Source: Shinisaurus crocodilurus (lineage: Eukaryota; Chordata; Lepidosauria; Squamata; Shinisauridae). From it: a DNA stretch of 64,000 nt. The position numbers and the translations under genes are program-made. Location: the NCBI GenBank assembly GCA_021292165.1, contig JAHFWL010000286.1:1-64000 (forward strand). Direction: 5' to 3'. This document shows positions 1 to 10,577 of the stretch, one piece after another. The first letter of the stretch is position 1. The number at the start of each line of letters is the position of its first letter. The notes under the pieces were generated by a model that saw nothing but the letters and a program-made list of their open reading frames with translations, was not told the DNA's origin and did not search any database.

Positions 1-232
1 CCTCCTAGTGTTTCTATTCCAGATCCCTGACCATCCCATTCTGAACCCATTCCAATTTGTCTACGTTCTTCTTAAGTGCGGCACCCAGAACTGGACACAG
101 TACTCCGAATGATGTCTGACTAGTGCAGAATGAAGCGGGACTATTACTTCCCGTGCCTTGGAATCTATGTTTCTATTAATGATGCCTAACATCATATTGG
201 CCTTTCCTGCAGCTGCACACTGCTAGGTATTT
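1..232 (-). mobile_element. CR1 LINE fragment (ORF2 C-terminal part)
   Basis: Read on the minus strand, this encodes a stretch containing REVIVPLHSALVR and EYCVQFW, the conserved C-terminal block of CR1 reverse-transcriptase proteins. No complete ORF remains. It runs off the left edge of the window and stops abruptly near 232. Family assignment is from the protein motif; the boundary is approximate. Confidence 0.8.
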
Positions 233-239
233 TGTTTGG

Positions 240-332
240 TCTTTAAACTGTTTGTTTTTATGTGATTGTAAGCAGCCATGAAATCAGATTGATATAGGGT
301 GGCATATATGTTTTAAAAATGAATAAAATGTT
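240..332 (+). mobile_element. L2/CR1-type LINE 3' tail
   Basis: A short piece reading like the 3' UTR of an L2-type LINE: gattgtaagcagcc, then a gggtggcatata block and an A-rich end with aataaaatg. Only the last ~90 bases of the element are present. Diverged. Confidence 0.45.
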
Positions 333-584
333 ACTACTCCCTCTGATCAGGTGTATGTGTGTGATCTCTTCAAGACTTGACAGGCTAAGTTACCTCTTGT
401 CAGCAGCTAAATGCCCATCTATACTATCTTAGAAAATATCTGTCTGACAAGCTCATTCCAATCTCTGTTCCACTCTGGCTGCCAGAATGCAGTTCCTGAG
501 TCACTCAAATAGATGTAGACACCAGCTGATACTCTTCAAAGACACTGAGCACACTGTATCAGCTCCAAAGGCTAACACCTAAGT

Positions 585-720
585 CAGCCTTCCCCAGCAT
601 TGTGCCCTCCAGATGTTTTGAACCACAACTCACAGTGCTCCTAGCCACTGGTCATGCTGGCTGAGACTGATGGGACTTGAGATACAAAAATCTAGAGGGC
701 ACCAGGTTGGTGAATACTGG
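585..720. mobile_element. Palindromic hAT-like MITE, family M1
   Basis: Starts CAGCCTTCCCC and ends in the decayed complement, with the family's central ctccagatgttttg and agagggcaccaggttgg blocks. The two halves are roughly inverted copies. Same family as the copies at 2346, 36041 and 45542. No clear target duplication; an old copy. Confidence 0.6.
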
Positions 721-922
721 CCTAATTGACTCCAGAAAACTTACCAAGGTCTTGGACTCAACTCAGTTGAACAATCAGAGAACAAGAATGAACCACCTAT
801 GGTGGTCTCACCTTTTATATGCCCCCATTCAGAGTTTGCTTCCACTCCTTGTTGTGAAATATTTTGCCCTTGCCAAATCACACCCCCATTAGGCCATTCG
901 AGGTCCATCTCTTGCACAGGGC

Positions 923-1408
923 TAAGCCTGGCCCTACCTTTAGGCAGAGTGAGGTAGCTGGCTCAGGTGGCAGATCCCGGGGACTGGTAGTGAGGTGCTG
1001 GAGGGAAGAGGTATGTTTACTATGCACCCCGCCCTGTGACCCCTAAATTAGCCTGATGCCCTCAGATGTAGTGAGAGACACTGTCCCATTGCCAATCAAG
1101 CATTGTTTCTCAGTGAATTGCAGGAGATAACATGTCTAGAGGTGGATTGATTAACCTGGGGAGAGGTTATAATAAAAGCTTCAGCCTCTATGATGAGCTA
1201 ACTCTTTCTAGTACAAGGCCAAGGCTGGGAGGTATTTGGCTCTCTTAAGTAATGCAGAGATGCTAAATTTGCTCTGAGAGGTATTATCAGCAGGGGAGTC
1301 TATCAAAACAAAACTCAACTGCCTGTCAGGATGGCTTTTGCGCAAGGAATGGGGGAAGCTGCCATCTTGTACTTGGCCTCAGCAGCAGAATGTCTTGGGC
1401 CAGCCCTA
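923..1408. mobile_element. hAT-like non-autonomous element
   Basis: Left end cctggccctacc followed by taggcagagtgaggtagctgg; right end ggcctcagcagcagaatgtc then ttgggccagccct. These ends are inverted complements and resemble the element at 41132-41395 and the ends of the GC-rich element at 44577. The middle is unique sequence. No convincing target duplication. Confidence 0.55.
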
Positions 1409-1515
1409 CTCAAGACCTTTGATGGGGTCCTTCCTTAAATGACATTCCCTGTAGCTTATTTTCTGCAGCTTCCTGGAGCAGCTCATGTTCTACCATTAAT
1501 TAGCACCAAAGTTCT

Positions 1516-1535
1516 ACACACACACACACACACAC
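1516..1535. repeat. (CA)n microsatellite
   Basis: Ten uninterrupted CA units. Confidence 0.95.
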
Positions 1536-1566
1536 TTAAGGAATCCCCAGAGTTGTTTCCTTAGAG

Positions 1567-1795
1567 ATACAGGGCTAGATCCAGGATCTGCCTTCCAAGA
1601 GGAAGCAATCTTCATGAGAGGATGGTCTCCACTCATGGAAGGTCCCTTTGCCTGATTTTTTGGGCCCACAGCATTCAACAGGGTCTACTGACACTCTGTG
1701 CAGCATTTTCAGGGGGCTGGAGGGACCAGGGAAGTCCACTTCTGTCAATGCAGCTGATTCAGTGTAAATCTGAATCCAACCCTATAAAATGTTTG
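1567..1795. repeat. Dispersed repeat, unknown class (copy 1)
   Basis: Aligns over its whole length with 54085-54330. Shared blocks are tagatccRggatctgccttc near the left end, gcctgatttttggg in the middle, cattttcagggggct, and gaatcc near the right end. The ends are loosely inverted around a GGATCC core, so it may be a MITE. No known family recognised. Confidence 0.5.
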
Positions 1796-1903
1796 CATAG
1801 TATCAGTTGGTGAGAACAAAGGTGGACCACAACATTTCCTGAAAGCAATGTGAACCCTTGTGAAGTTAGTGTTGTATGTGTGTATCTGGTGCGATGAGTT
1901 CAG

Positions 1904-2148
1904 TTTATTTATTTATTATATTTATACCCCGCCTTTTTTCCTGCAAGGAACCCAAGGTGGCTTACATAATCCTCCTCCTCCTCCTCCTCCTCCTCTCCAT
2001 TTTATCCTCACAACAACCCTGTGAGGTAGGTTAGGCTGAGAGACTGTGACTGGCCCAAGTCACCCAGGGAGCTTCGTGGCCAAGTGGGGACTAGAAACCC
2101 GGATCTCCAAGTCCCAGTCCCAACACCTCTAACCACTACGCCACGCTG
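1904..2148 (-). mobile_element. tRNA-derived SINE, family SINE-B
   Basis: On the minus strand it starts with a tRNA-like head (gcgtggcgtagtggttagag, A-box-like), continues through a body with cctcacagggttgttgtgagg and ends in a ggcggggtataaat motif with a (TAAA)n tail. The B-box region is present but mutated. It carries an internal (CCT)n run at 1971-1996. Other copies are at 21395, 37341/38249 and 59991. Confidence 0.75.
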
Positions 2149-2346
2149 ATCTCTCCTATTTTCCACCGGAATCTCTATAGCCCACTAATAAAAATAAAAA
2201 TAAAAATACCAAACCAGAGTGTCTATTTAAGATCTCTTAACAAATAAAGCATAAGTAATGTGTGTTCAGTTATCCTGAGTATCCAATTCCTGCTTAATAA
2301 TAAGAACCTAATCTTGTTCAGATCTGAACCTGAGATCATTTTAGTG

Positions 2347-2482
2347 CAGCCTTCCCCAAACTGGAGCCTTCCAGATGTTTTGTACTACAACTCCCAGCAT
2401 CCCTGGCTATTGACCATGCTGGCTGGGGCTGATCCGAGTTGAAATCCAAAACATCTGGAGGGCAGCAGGTTGGGAAAGGCTA
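2347..2482. mobile_element. M1 palindromic hAT-like MITE with target duplication
   Basis: Left end CAGCCTTCCCCAA, right end TTGGGAAAGGCTA, with arms meeting near catgctggctgggg. The 8 bases attttagt occur at 2338-2345 and again at 2482-2489, flanking the element to within a base and matching the 8-bp target duplication of hAT transposons. About 136 bp. Confidence 0.75.
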
Positions 2483-2489
2483 TTTTAGT

Positions 2490-3007
2490 ATATCATTCTT
2501 GTGCAAAAACTCCATGAATCAGCAGGTGCTAGGAAGAACATTAGGGAGCATTATATGCCATTATGTCCATGCATCCAGCTGGTGGCATTTTCACATAATG
2601 CCTGAAGGAATTGTCTATATTTCAGAGTAGGTAAAAATCAATGATTTTTTAAAAAGATCAGATTTTTTAGAAATTAAACCACTTTAAATATATAAAAAAC
2701 ATAAATAAAATACTAAAATTCTTTCTCACTTCAAAATAGCATAGTTATAATTAATTTCCATCATAAACATGTTAAACCAACACTTACAGTCTCATAAAAG
2801 TAAAGATTCCTACCAATCAAACATAGGCATTCATTTCAGTTTTTCATCTCATAAAAATGGTTCTGTCCAACTTTACTAGTAGCTCTTGCTTCTTGAACAT
2901 TCTGAGCTTTCAGTCTCTCTGACTAAAGTGATATGTGCAAAGACACAAGCTAGATGAGATTGTTGTTGTTCTGTACTTGTGGTGGTGGAATCGACACATA
3001 GTCGATT
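2490..3007. other. No recognisable feature
   Basis: Sequence without a gene, RNA or clear repeat. The part at 2640-2900 is strongly A+T-rich with scattered aaaat runs. Confidence 0.5.
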
Positions 3008-3140
3008 CATGCAGGAAATCCAGAGTTACTACATCCCCAAGAGATGGCTGTCTGGCCTCTGCTTGAAGATCTCCGGTGAGGGTAGAGCCCACCACCCCTC
3101 TAGGTAATAGATCCCATTGTCAAACTGCTCTCACTAAGAG
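3008..3140 (-). mobile_element. CR1 LINE 3' region fragment
   Basis: Plus-strand text such as gagatggctgtctggcctct, then agcccaccacccctctaggtaa and cattgtcaaactgctctcac, matches the antisense 3' end of sauropsid CR1 elements. Short and diverged, with no ORF. Confidence 0.65.
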
Positions 3141-3494
3141 ATCACACTCTTCTTTTAGTGCATTTATTTTGCGGCTGGCTTTCATTTGGTTTTATTTGGC
3201 ACTGTTTCTAGTCTCAACTTCTCACCTTCCTTTTTTTGCTCCCCTCTACACATTTGCTTTGCTATTTATTGCTCATTCTCAGCCTCTAGCCTCACTATTA
3301 CTCTCTCCCCCACCTCTACGCCTGCTGTTTTCTCCCTGCTCCTAGCCTTGCTCTTTCTCTCTGATGGCAGAGGAGGAAGTAGAGTAGTAGAAATTAAGTG
3401 GAGAATGCAGTAGTCAGCCTGGGGTTGAGTCAGGGGAAATGTTTTCTTTCCTTTGGGGGCTGCGGGCATTTTCTTTCATTGGAGCTGGATAAAA
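3141..3494. other. No recognisable feature
   Basis: Pyrimidine-rich sequence (3200-3360) with no motif, splice-site context or frame that I could support as an exon. Confidence 0.4.
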
Positions 3495-3516
3495 GTGTGT
3501 GTGTGTGTGTGTGTGT
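3495..3516. repeat. (GT)n microsatellite
   Basis: Eleven GT units. Confidence 0.95.
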
Positions 3517-3711
3517 TGTAGGGTGAGAAGAGCAATAGTATGTAGGTCTTTGAGTTTCATGTAAGCATAGATAGGATTGCAACCTGAAATGGGTATTTTG
3601 CTGTTCTTCTGTGGGGTTAAATATGTGTATTGGCTTTGGGGTTCGGACCCTTTCTCTCCTTGTATTCAGTTACTTTGGTGAACTACTTGTCTTTTGACAA
3701 GTAGCCAGACA

Positions 3712-3726
3712 CCCCCCCCCCCCCCC
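3712..3726. repeat. Poly-C tract
   Basis: A run of about 15 C residues just left of the hairpin at 3742-3772. Confidence 0.9.
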
Positions 3727-3741
3727 AGCAGCCATTATGTG

Positions 3742-3772
3742 AATAGCCACATCCTCTGTGGATGTGGCTATT
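3742..3772. repeat. Perfect 13-bp hairpin
   Basis: aatagccacatcc (3742-3754) is followed, after the loop tctgt, by its exact complement ggatgtggctatt (3760-3772). It may be the centre of an otherwise unrecognised fold-back element; the flanks do not pair. Confidence 0.7.
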
Positions 3773-4041
3773 TTGTGGTGGAGCGCAGCCCACAGCAATT
3801 TCTCAAATGGCAAATGTGTCCACATGTCCAAAAGGGTTGGGGAACTGTGATACAGCATACAGAAGGTAGAATACAGCAGTGTGTATGAGTGGAGATGGTG
3901 GGGCTTCTAAAGTGATCCTCTGCATCTGTGAAAGTTTGGACGGTTTGTGCATAGATTGGGGAGCCATTCAGTAATAACTTACTGTGGCTCAAGATCGGGC
4001 AAGTTGGAATACAGGAGTTGTAGAACTAATATTCTTTACTT

Positions 4042-4066
4042 ACACACACACACACACACACACACA
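4042..4066. repeat. (CA)n microsatellite
   Basis: About twelve CA units. Confidence 0.95.
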
Positions 4067-4499
4067 GTTAACAATATGCATATTGTTAAACACAGAGACA
4101 CACACTGAACAACATGCAAATTACTTTGCTGGATTGGTTGTCGGGGCTGGAGAAGAGGTTGGTTGTTCGGGATTGTGTTCTTGCCGTTTCCCCCCTCAAT
4201 CAAACTTGAATGAACTGTTCCTGATCATCCTCAGCTGCATAAAGGCTGGCTTGCCTTGCCTGAGGTAGTGCCTTGGTACATGCCTTGGCATTGCACCAAG
4301 TGCATCAATAACTACACACTTAGCAACGCACTTGGAGGTGCATGGAGGAACTATTTGATTTTCGGCTGTCTGTAGCTGATCTGTTGGGTTTTTTTAAAAA
4401 ATTTTAAAGGACAGTTAAAGTGCTTGGGTTCCCTTTTTATACAAAACTTTTTAAGGATGTTTTTAGGCTGATCTTTTTTTTGGCTTTTAGTTCATTTTA

Positions 4500-4983
4500 A
4501 TTTTCTTTTGGCTCTACTTTGTGATTATGAAAAGCAGGAAGAGACTTAGTTCCTCAATTGATTCAGCTTCTCAGCCACATCCCAAGCAGTGTAAAGTAGA
4601 TTTCTTTTTGTCTTATAAAACAGCCCAGCATGATAAATGGGCATTTACAGTTCCAATAGCAAATAGATTCTCAGCCCTTACTACTAATAACAAATCAACA
4701 ATTAAGGCCAGAGATGCTTTATCTCCATCCCACCAAAAACACCCCCCCCCCCAGCTCTCCTGAGCCTATTTCCTCTGATACTTCCTTCTGAGAACTTATG
4801 GCACAAAATCATTTTTTGTTTTTTGTTTTGGTGGCCACAATGACACAAGACATTTATTCTCAATCTGGAGATATAGTGAATACCTTAAATCATTTAGTTT
4901 ATCTTGTTTCTAGTACCAAAAAATGGTTTCTGGGAATCAAATTATCCCTAAACAGCCTTTGGCTCATTTCAATTCATTTTCAT
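4500..4983 (+). mobile_element. Possible LINE ORF1 remnant (left part)
   Basis: A decayed plus-strand frame from 4521 includes a basic N-terminus and a VPIANRFSAL segment, a pattern often seen near the start of LINE ORF1 proteins. It ends where the antisense L2 begins, and LINE-like plus-strand sequence resumes at about 6125. I infer one older LINE split by the L2. Weak. Confidence 0.25.
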
Positions 4984-6112
4984 TTCATTTATTACATTTC
5001 TATACTGCCCAATAGCTGAAGCTCTCTGGGTGGTTTTCAAGATTAAAACCATTAAAAATTATACACAGTATAAAAACCAATTTACAAAGAAACATATAAA
5101 CAGACAACACACATACAGATACACAGATACCTAAACGATTTTTTTTTTAAATCAAGAAAGATCCAGGACCTAATTAAAAATACTCATCATATGCTATGCT
5201 ACCAAATGCCTGAGAGAAGAGGATGGTCTTGATAATGTGGTGCCAAAAAGATAACAATGTTGGTGCCAGGTGGGCCTCTTGGGGGAGATGGTTCCATAAT
5301 TGTGCGGCACCACTGAGAAGGACCTCTCCCTTGTTGCTGCCTTCCGAGCCTCCCTTGAAAGAGGCACCTGGAGGAGGGCCTTAGATTATGAAAGTAGTGT
5401 ACAGGTAGGTTCATGCTGGGAGAGGTGCTCCATCAGGTATTGTGGTCCTGAGCCATGTAAGGCTTTATAGGACAAAATCAGCACCTTAAATTGGGCTTGC
5501 TTGGAAACATATCAGTAGCCCATGCAAGCAGTCCAGAGTTGGTATATATTCGGACCTTCTTGTCCTTCTTATCAATCTGGCTGCTGAATTTTGCATGAGC
5601 TGCAGCTTCTGAACAGTCTTCAAATGCAGCCCCACATAGAGCATGGAGGTTATCTGAAGCCTGGTTATCTCTGACCAGAGATGGACAGTGATACAGCATA
5701 CAGAAGGACAATCATCCCAGAAGGGCACCGTGATCGATGGTATCAAAAGCCACAGAGATATCAAGGAGAATCAACAAATTCTCACTCCCCCTGTCTCTCC
5801 CCCAGCACAGGTCATCATACAGGGCTGCCAAGGCTGTTTCCATGCCAAAACCTGCCCTGAACCCCCACTGAAATGGATCCAGATAATTAGTCTCATCCAA
5901 GAGTGACTGGGGCTGGTAGGCAACCATCCGCTCAAGGACCTTGCCCAGGAAAGGAACATTTGCTACCAGCCTAAAAGTATTAAGATTTTCTGGATCTAGG
6001 GTGGATTTCTTCAGAAGTGGTCTCACTACCACCTCTTTCAGGCAGCCTTGGACCAATCCCTCTTGCAAGGAGCTGTTTATCACCTCCTTGGCTCAGACAA
6101 CAGAGAATGCTA
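4984..6112 (-). mobile_element. L2 LINE, 5'-truncated, internally deleted
   Basis: Minus-strand L2 ending (plus-strand left side) in the tail ggcagtatagaaatgtaata. It keeps part of the reverse transcriptase at 6083-5712, with KVLERMVAYQ, QWGFRAGFG and the palm motif LLDISVAFDTIDHGALL, and the C-terminal block at 5690-5490 with ALYVGL-like and KLQLMQNSAARL motifs. The roughly 100-150 residues normally between them, including the YADD site, are missing. The junction is near 5690-5710. It is a dead copy, inserted antisense in sequence that may belong to another LINE. Confidence 0.85.
5712..6083 (-). pseudogene. L2 reverse transcriptase fragment
   Basis: An open stretch of 124 codons in the L2 copy. 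It covers the fingers-to-palm region, with motif A FDTIDH at its C-terminal end, and then meets the internal deletion. The full L2 ORF2 protein is several times longer. Not expected to be functional. Confidence 0.75.
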
Positions 6113-6124
6113 TCTCTTCAGATG

Positions 6125-7366
6125 ACTCCTAACAATTTAAACTTCCTGGAGGTTTTAACACTAAATACTGCAGGGGGCAACCTACTGGAGATACTGAACA
6201 TTTCCCCTTTTAATGGTAGTATATTTTGCTGGGTCTCATTATCAAGGGCCAAGCATAATTTAAGGCTGCTCTTGGGGATCAGATTTGCTGACCTCAAGGC
6301 AGTTGAATTATTATCATCTTCATCATATTATATTTGGGTTCTTCTTAGTAAATTGGAGATTCCTGGGTTTTTTGTTTGTTTGTTTGTTTTAATTAGGAAA
6401 GGGTTATTTGCGAACTCATTTGGTCTTTTTCCTATGAGGATTTTTAAAAAGATTTTTCTTCAACCCTCTCCTTCCTGTTAAAAACTCTGCCAGTATCACA
6501 AGGGCTTCTGATATTAGTGGAGCTAGATGGAAGAGAATTGAGCAAATAAAAATGGTAAATATCTTCTTGACCAGGGCACTCTTTTAGGTAGTTCTGGTGC
6601 TAAAGGTACTAAATGTTTTAAACAGGATACTCTGAATCCTCCTTCTATCCAGAATCAATAGACCTTATTAAATGGGATGATCTATCATCTCTAACTACTA
6701 AAATTCAGCAGTTAGGATCTGGTAAGGTAGAACACCTATTCGTTACACCTCATCCATTACTCCCTCACCAAATGGTGATGTCTGGGACCTGGAAGAACAT
6801 GGTCTTATAGCCTCTTTTTCCATACTTCCACAGGCAGAGCAGTCAAATATAACTGGGAGAATAAACAAACTAAAAAATAAACTTCTAAGACTCTACAACC
6901 CAGGAAAATTCAACTAAGCCTCGTGAAGCAGATTTGCCCCCACACCAGGTATTAAAGCACTGTCCCCAGACTGCATAATTAAGAAAGTAGAACAGCATGG
7001 GGCACTGAAATCTGTTGATCTTTTCCCTCAGGAATGTTTTTCACTGGAATTCAATCTTGTTGAACCATCTGTTGATGCTGGCTGTCCTAAAGATTGGTCA
7101 AGTTTTTGGTATCTCACGAATTAGAACCATCTGCCATTTCCAATCCTCCTCTTAGGTCCCACAATACACAAATCTTTCCAGCTAAAGGTAGCAGTGTCTT
7201 CTTTGACCAGGGAAGAGTATTAGAGAAATTAGATGCCATTGACTGAAGACTTCTGCGCTCTGTCCCTGATTAGGTGTTCATCATGGAACATAGTGGTTTG
7301 GAAGAGAAAATCAGGGACAAAACATTTATACACTATATGCAATCTTTAGATATTCATCTCTTTACT
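6125..7366 (+). mobile_element. Degenerate LINE sequence (ORF1 end / endonuclease start)
   Basis: No long frame survives. Near 7270-7365 two overlapping frames give SSWNIV and then LEEKIRD with FIHYMQSLDIHLF, resembling the start of a LINE AP-endonuclease (SWNvxG...L.D..F..yl..fDii). This suggests an ORF1-ORF2 junction in an old plus-strand LINE whose left part lies before the L2. Inference from weak motif similarity; frameshifts are abundant. Confidence 0.3.
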
Positions 7367-7640
7367 GGATCAGACCCATAGTTCATCTAGCCTAGCATCC
7401 TGTTTCCAGGAAGGACAACCTGGTGTCTTTGGAAGCTTGCAAGCAGAACAGGAAGGAGTGGCTATCATTTATGTTCTCAGGACAAGCTGGGGCTGTACAA
7501 TGGGGATGGGCTCCACTTAAACCAAAATGGAACCAGATGGCTGGCGCTAAACATAAAAAAGGTGGCAGAGCAGCTTTTAAACAGAACCCTGGGGGAAGGC
7601 CAACAGGAACTGGGAAGCATTGCTCTTCTTGAATTCTTAT
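7367..7640 (+). mobile_element. LINE-derived fragment with esterase-like block
   Basis: The left part (ctagcctagcatcctgtttcc) matches a squamate dispersed repeat also seen at 47805. The right part reads GDGLHLNQNGTRWLALNI at about 7500-7555, the D-x-x-H-L...G block that ends SGNH esterase-like domains in ORF1 proteins of the CR1/L2 group. Only this block is left. Family placement is inferred. Confidence 0.35.
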
Positions 7641-8335
7641 GTTCTAAACTTTTGTTCTCAACAAAGTTGGGGAGGGGAAACTTGGGTGTGGGCTATGATT
7701 GGGTGACTTTCAGGTTGAGGATTAAGGTAGTGTTTACTTACAATTAAGAGGAGGCCAGGAATTCCTCCTTCTCCTCTTTCTTTCTTTCTTTCTTTCTTGG
7801 TTGTTGTAATCAGCAGTCCACTGTGGCTTTTTAAAGTAAAAGAAGAAGAAAGCTCTGACTACCTTGTAAACAACCATAGTGCAAATCTATACCCCCATCT
7901 ATTTTTTTAATCCCCTCCAAATGCCTGCCCCCTCTTGATCTTCTGGAGGGTTCACATCCTGAAACCACCAATATTCAGTTGGGCCCTAACATTCAGTCCA
8001 GCTGTAATGTATATTGCTTCTGTTACTTCCCTTCCCAAATTAAAACACCACACAAGAAACCGGAGTGGTGGTGTTCCTTCAACATGTTCCTTCCCATTAT
8101 CATTTCAGAGGAGCTGCAAACTTTTGACTCCTCTCTGCTGCTCTTTATCTTAATGATTGCTCCAGGATGTTACAACAAGATGGACATTAAGCTGGATTAG
8201 AAGAATCTCTTTTGTTCTTCTAATCACTATTAGATGGCAAAAACCAAACCAAACCTGAAAGAGCTATTTTTTTCCAATACTTCAAACACATGCCTATTCC
8301 CTTTCAGGTTAATTACTACTCTACTGTGAGAATAT
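7641..8335. other. Mostly featureless; (CTTT)n at 7775-7798
   Basis: Contains one CTTT microsatellite. No repeat family or exon recognised in the rest. Confidence 0.5.
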
Positions 8336-8385
8336 TTTATTTATTTATTATATTTCTAATCCACCCAATAACTACTGTTCTTTAA
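8336..8385 (-). mobile_element. L2-type 3' tail, very short
   Basis: tatttatttattatatttct followed by aatccacccaataact is the antisense end of an L2-type element (compare 14433 and 4984). Confidence 0.4.
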
Positions 8386-8398
8386 TATAATATATTAA

Positions 8399-10030
8399 AG
8401 AACTATTGGGGCATTTCTCTCTTAGCTACCGCAGGTAAAATGTTTGCTAGGATTCTCGCAAACCGTCTTCTATCTATTTCAGAAGAGATCCCCCCTGAAT
8501 CTCAATATGGTTTCCGCCCCTCTAGAGGGACAGTGGACATGATTTTTACTGCACGTCAGCTCCAAGAAAAATGCCGGGAGTAAAATAAACCCCTTTATAT
8601 GGCATTTATTGATTTGGCTAAGGCCTTTGATACTGTAGACCGAATGGCTCTCTGGACTATCCTTATGAAAATTGGATGCCCAATAAATTTGTGAATATTT
8701 TGTGACTTCTCCATGACATGACGGCAATGGTTTTGGACAACAATGGCTCTCATGGTGCTCCATTTAAAGTGGGATCAGGTGTTAAACAGGGATGTGTTAT
8801 CGCCCCAACATTATTTGCCATTTTCATCGCCATGGTTTTACATCTTGTCAAGGGGAAACTCCCCTTTGGTATGGGAATTATATATCGAACAGATGGAAAG
8901 CTTTTTAATCGAAGTAGGCTGAAAGCAAAAGGAAGGTAATTACAACCTCTGTTGTGGAACTTCAGTATGCTGATGATAATGTGGTCTTTGCACATTCAGA
9001 GGGTGATCTCCAAACTATCCTAAATGCTTTTGCAGAAGCATACAAAAAACTTGGTCTCTCACTTAATATCAAAAAACCCAAAGTGCTTTATCAGCAAGTG
9101 CTTCATCAGCAAGTGCAAGTTAACCCTTTGGTGATGCCATCTATCCAGCTTGGCGGGGCAATACTGGAAAATTTCAATAATTTTCTCTATCTTGGCAGCT
9201 ATCTTTCTGTTACAGCTAACATTGACACTGAAATCCAGCATCATTTGAGCTCCGCAAGTGCAACATTTTCTCAAATGAAGCGTAGAGTGTTCGAGGATCG
9301 GGATATCTGTAGGGAGACCAAAATGCTGGTTTATAAAGCCATTGTATTACCAACTTTATCCTGCAAAACATGGACTATCTATAAATGTCATTTCCATCTC
9401 CTTAAAAGATTTCATCAACGTTGCCTGCAGAAAATCCTGAGAATTACTTGGGAAGATAGGCGAACAAATGTCAGTGTACTGGAAGAAGTAAAGACTACTA
9501 GCGTTGAAACAATGATCCTTCAACGCCAACTTCAATGGACTGGTCATATTGTTCAAATGTCTGACTGCCGTCTCCCAAAGCAGTTACTTTATTCCCAACT
9601 CGAGGATGGAAAGCAGAATATCGGTGGTCAGTATAAGAGGTTTAAAGATGTTCTTAAGGCTAATCTAAAAAAATGCAATATAAACATCGAGAACTGGGAA
9701 GCTCTGGCCCATGAACGATCTAACTGGAGGTTGGCCTTTCACAAAGGTTCTATGGACTTTGAAGAAGCCCGAGTGCAAGGTGAAAGGGAGAAATGTGCTA
9801 AGCGAAAAGCACGTCAAATGAATCCTTTACAGGACCATCTTCCATCTAGTAACCTGTGTCCTCACTGTGGGAAGCTGTGTGGATCTAGAATTGGCCTCCA
9901 CAGTCACTTATAGACCCATTGCTAGAGTCTACACAATTTTTTTAGAATGTCCTCTTTTTATAATTTTCTTTTTGTAATTTTATCCTGGAAGACAATCTTA
10001 GTCATGAGTGATCAACTACTTCTAATATAA
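8399..10030 (+). mobile_element. LINE copy A with C-terminal C2H2 finger
   Basis: A 5'-truncated non-LTR retrotransposon. It begins in the reverse transcriptase (GISLLATAGKM at 8410), passes QYGFRPSRGTVDM, motif A LAKAFDTVD, SGVKQGCVIAPTLF and QYADDNVVFAHS, and ends with a zinc finger just before the 3' UTR. In-frame stops lie at 8581 (TAA) and 8692 (TGA), with frameshifts near 8700 and 8940. Copy B at 11394 is the same family. The clade is not assigned; the C-terminal finger and RT spacing fit several non-LTR clades. Confidence 0.85.
8954..9913 (+). pseudogene. LINE copy A ORF2 C-terminal ORF (320 codons)
   Basis: The longest open stretch in the window that clearly derives from a protein. 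It opens at the catalytic motif (QYADDN; the YADD aspartates are intact) and runs through the thumb and connection to a basic stretch and C-x2-C-x12-H finger (CPHCGKLCGSRIGLHSHL). Compared with copy B it has a 15-bp tandem duplication (YQQV/HQQV, about 9086-9115), a 6-bp loss before KTWTIY, and a TAG at 9911-9913 where B has CGG, which removes the last zinc-binding His. The true start is far upstream and lost, so this is not a gene in its own right. Confidence 0.8.
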
Positions 10031-10190
10031 TGTTATGTTATATTGTATTGTATTGTATTATATTAAATAAAACTAATATGGTAATATTCATATTAATCAT
10101 TAATATTTTGTCACTATTTCTTCAAACCAGGAAAGTTGCTTCAGCTGTTGAATTTCTTCCTGGCATGTAATTCTTAATGGCTAAGGAGCC
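10031..10190. other. AT-rich spacer
   Basis: Sequence between LINE copy A and the next MITE. It begins with a ttgta/ttata simple repeat that may be the LINE's tail. Confidence 0.4.
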
Positions 10191-10197
10191 ACGGTGC

Positions 10198-10577
10198 TAG
10201 GGACGTATGAGAAATTTGTTTCCGCTCATGCGGTCGAGGTCCATACATTTCCGAGCTTGCAATGTGATTCGTGGACCCCTCAAAACTGTGTTTGACAGTG
10301 TGAGTACATTTGTAAAATACACAGGAAAAAATGCATAGTTTTGAAAAATGCACACAAACAAGCTTTAATCAATGGAAGAAGAATGTGTACCTTTCAAAGA
10401 TGTGCGCAATTGGTGCGTACATTTGGGAAAATACACATGAAAATATATATGGATCTTCCTGCATAAAGAAAAAACAAACAAGATAACAATCTGATACAGA
10501 CACGAGACTGAACAAGCTTCAAGGTGGAATTCTGAGGACTTTGATTAACTCGAATGTTGCTTCTACACATATCTCTA
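10198..10577. mobile_element. MITE with TAGGGA-type ends (family M2)
   Basis: Left end tagggacgtatgagaaattt; right end ...cacatatctcta, which is its rough complement. The body has repeated aaatgcacac/aatacacatg-like blocks, as in the copies at 12610, 22921 and 53560. A possible target duplication gagccac occurs at 10184 and 10578, but the spacing is off by a few bases. Confidence 0.5.

Noticed and set aside
3076..3413. Hydrophobic frames resembling membrane segments
   Set aside because: Generated by a pyrimidine-rich tract next to a CR1 fragment.
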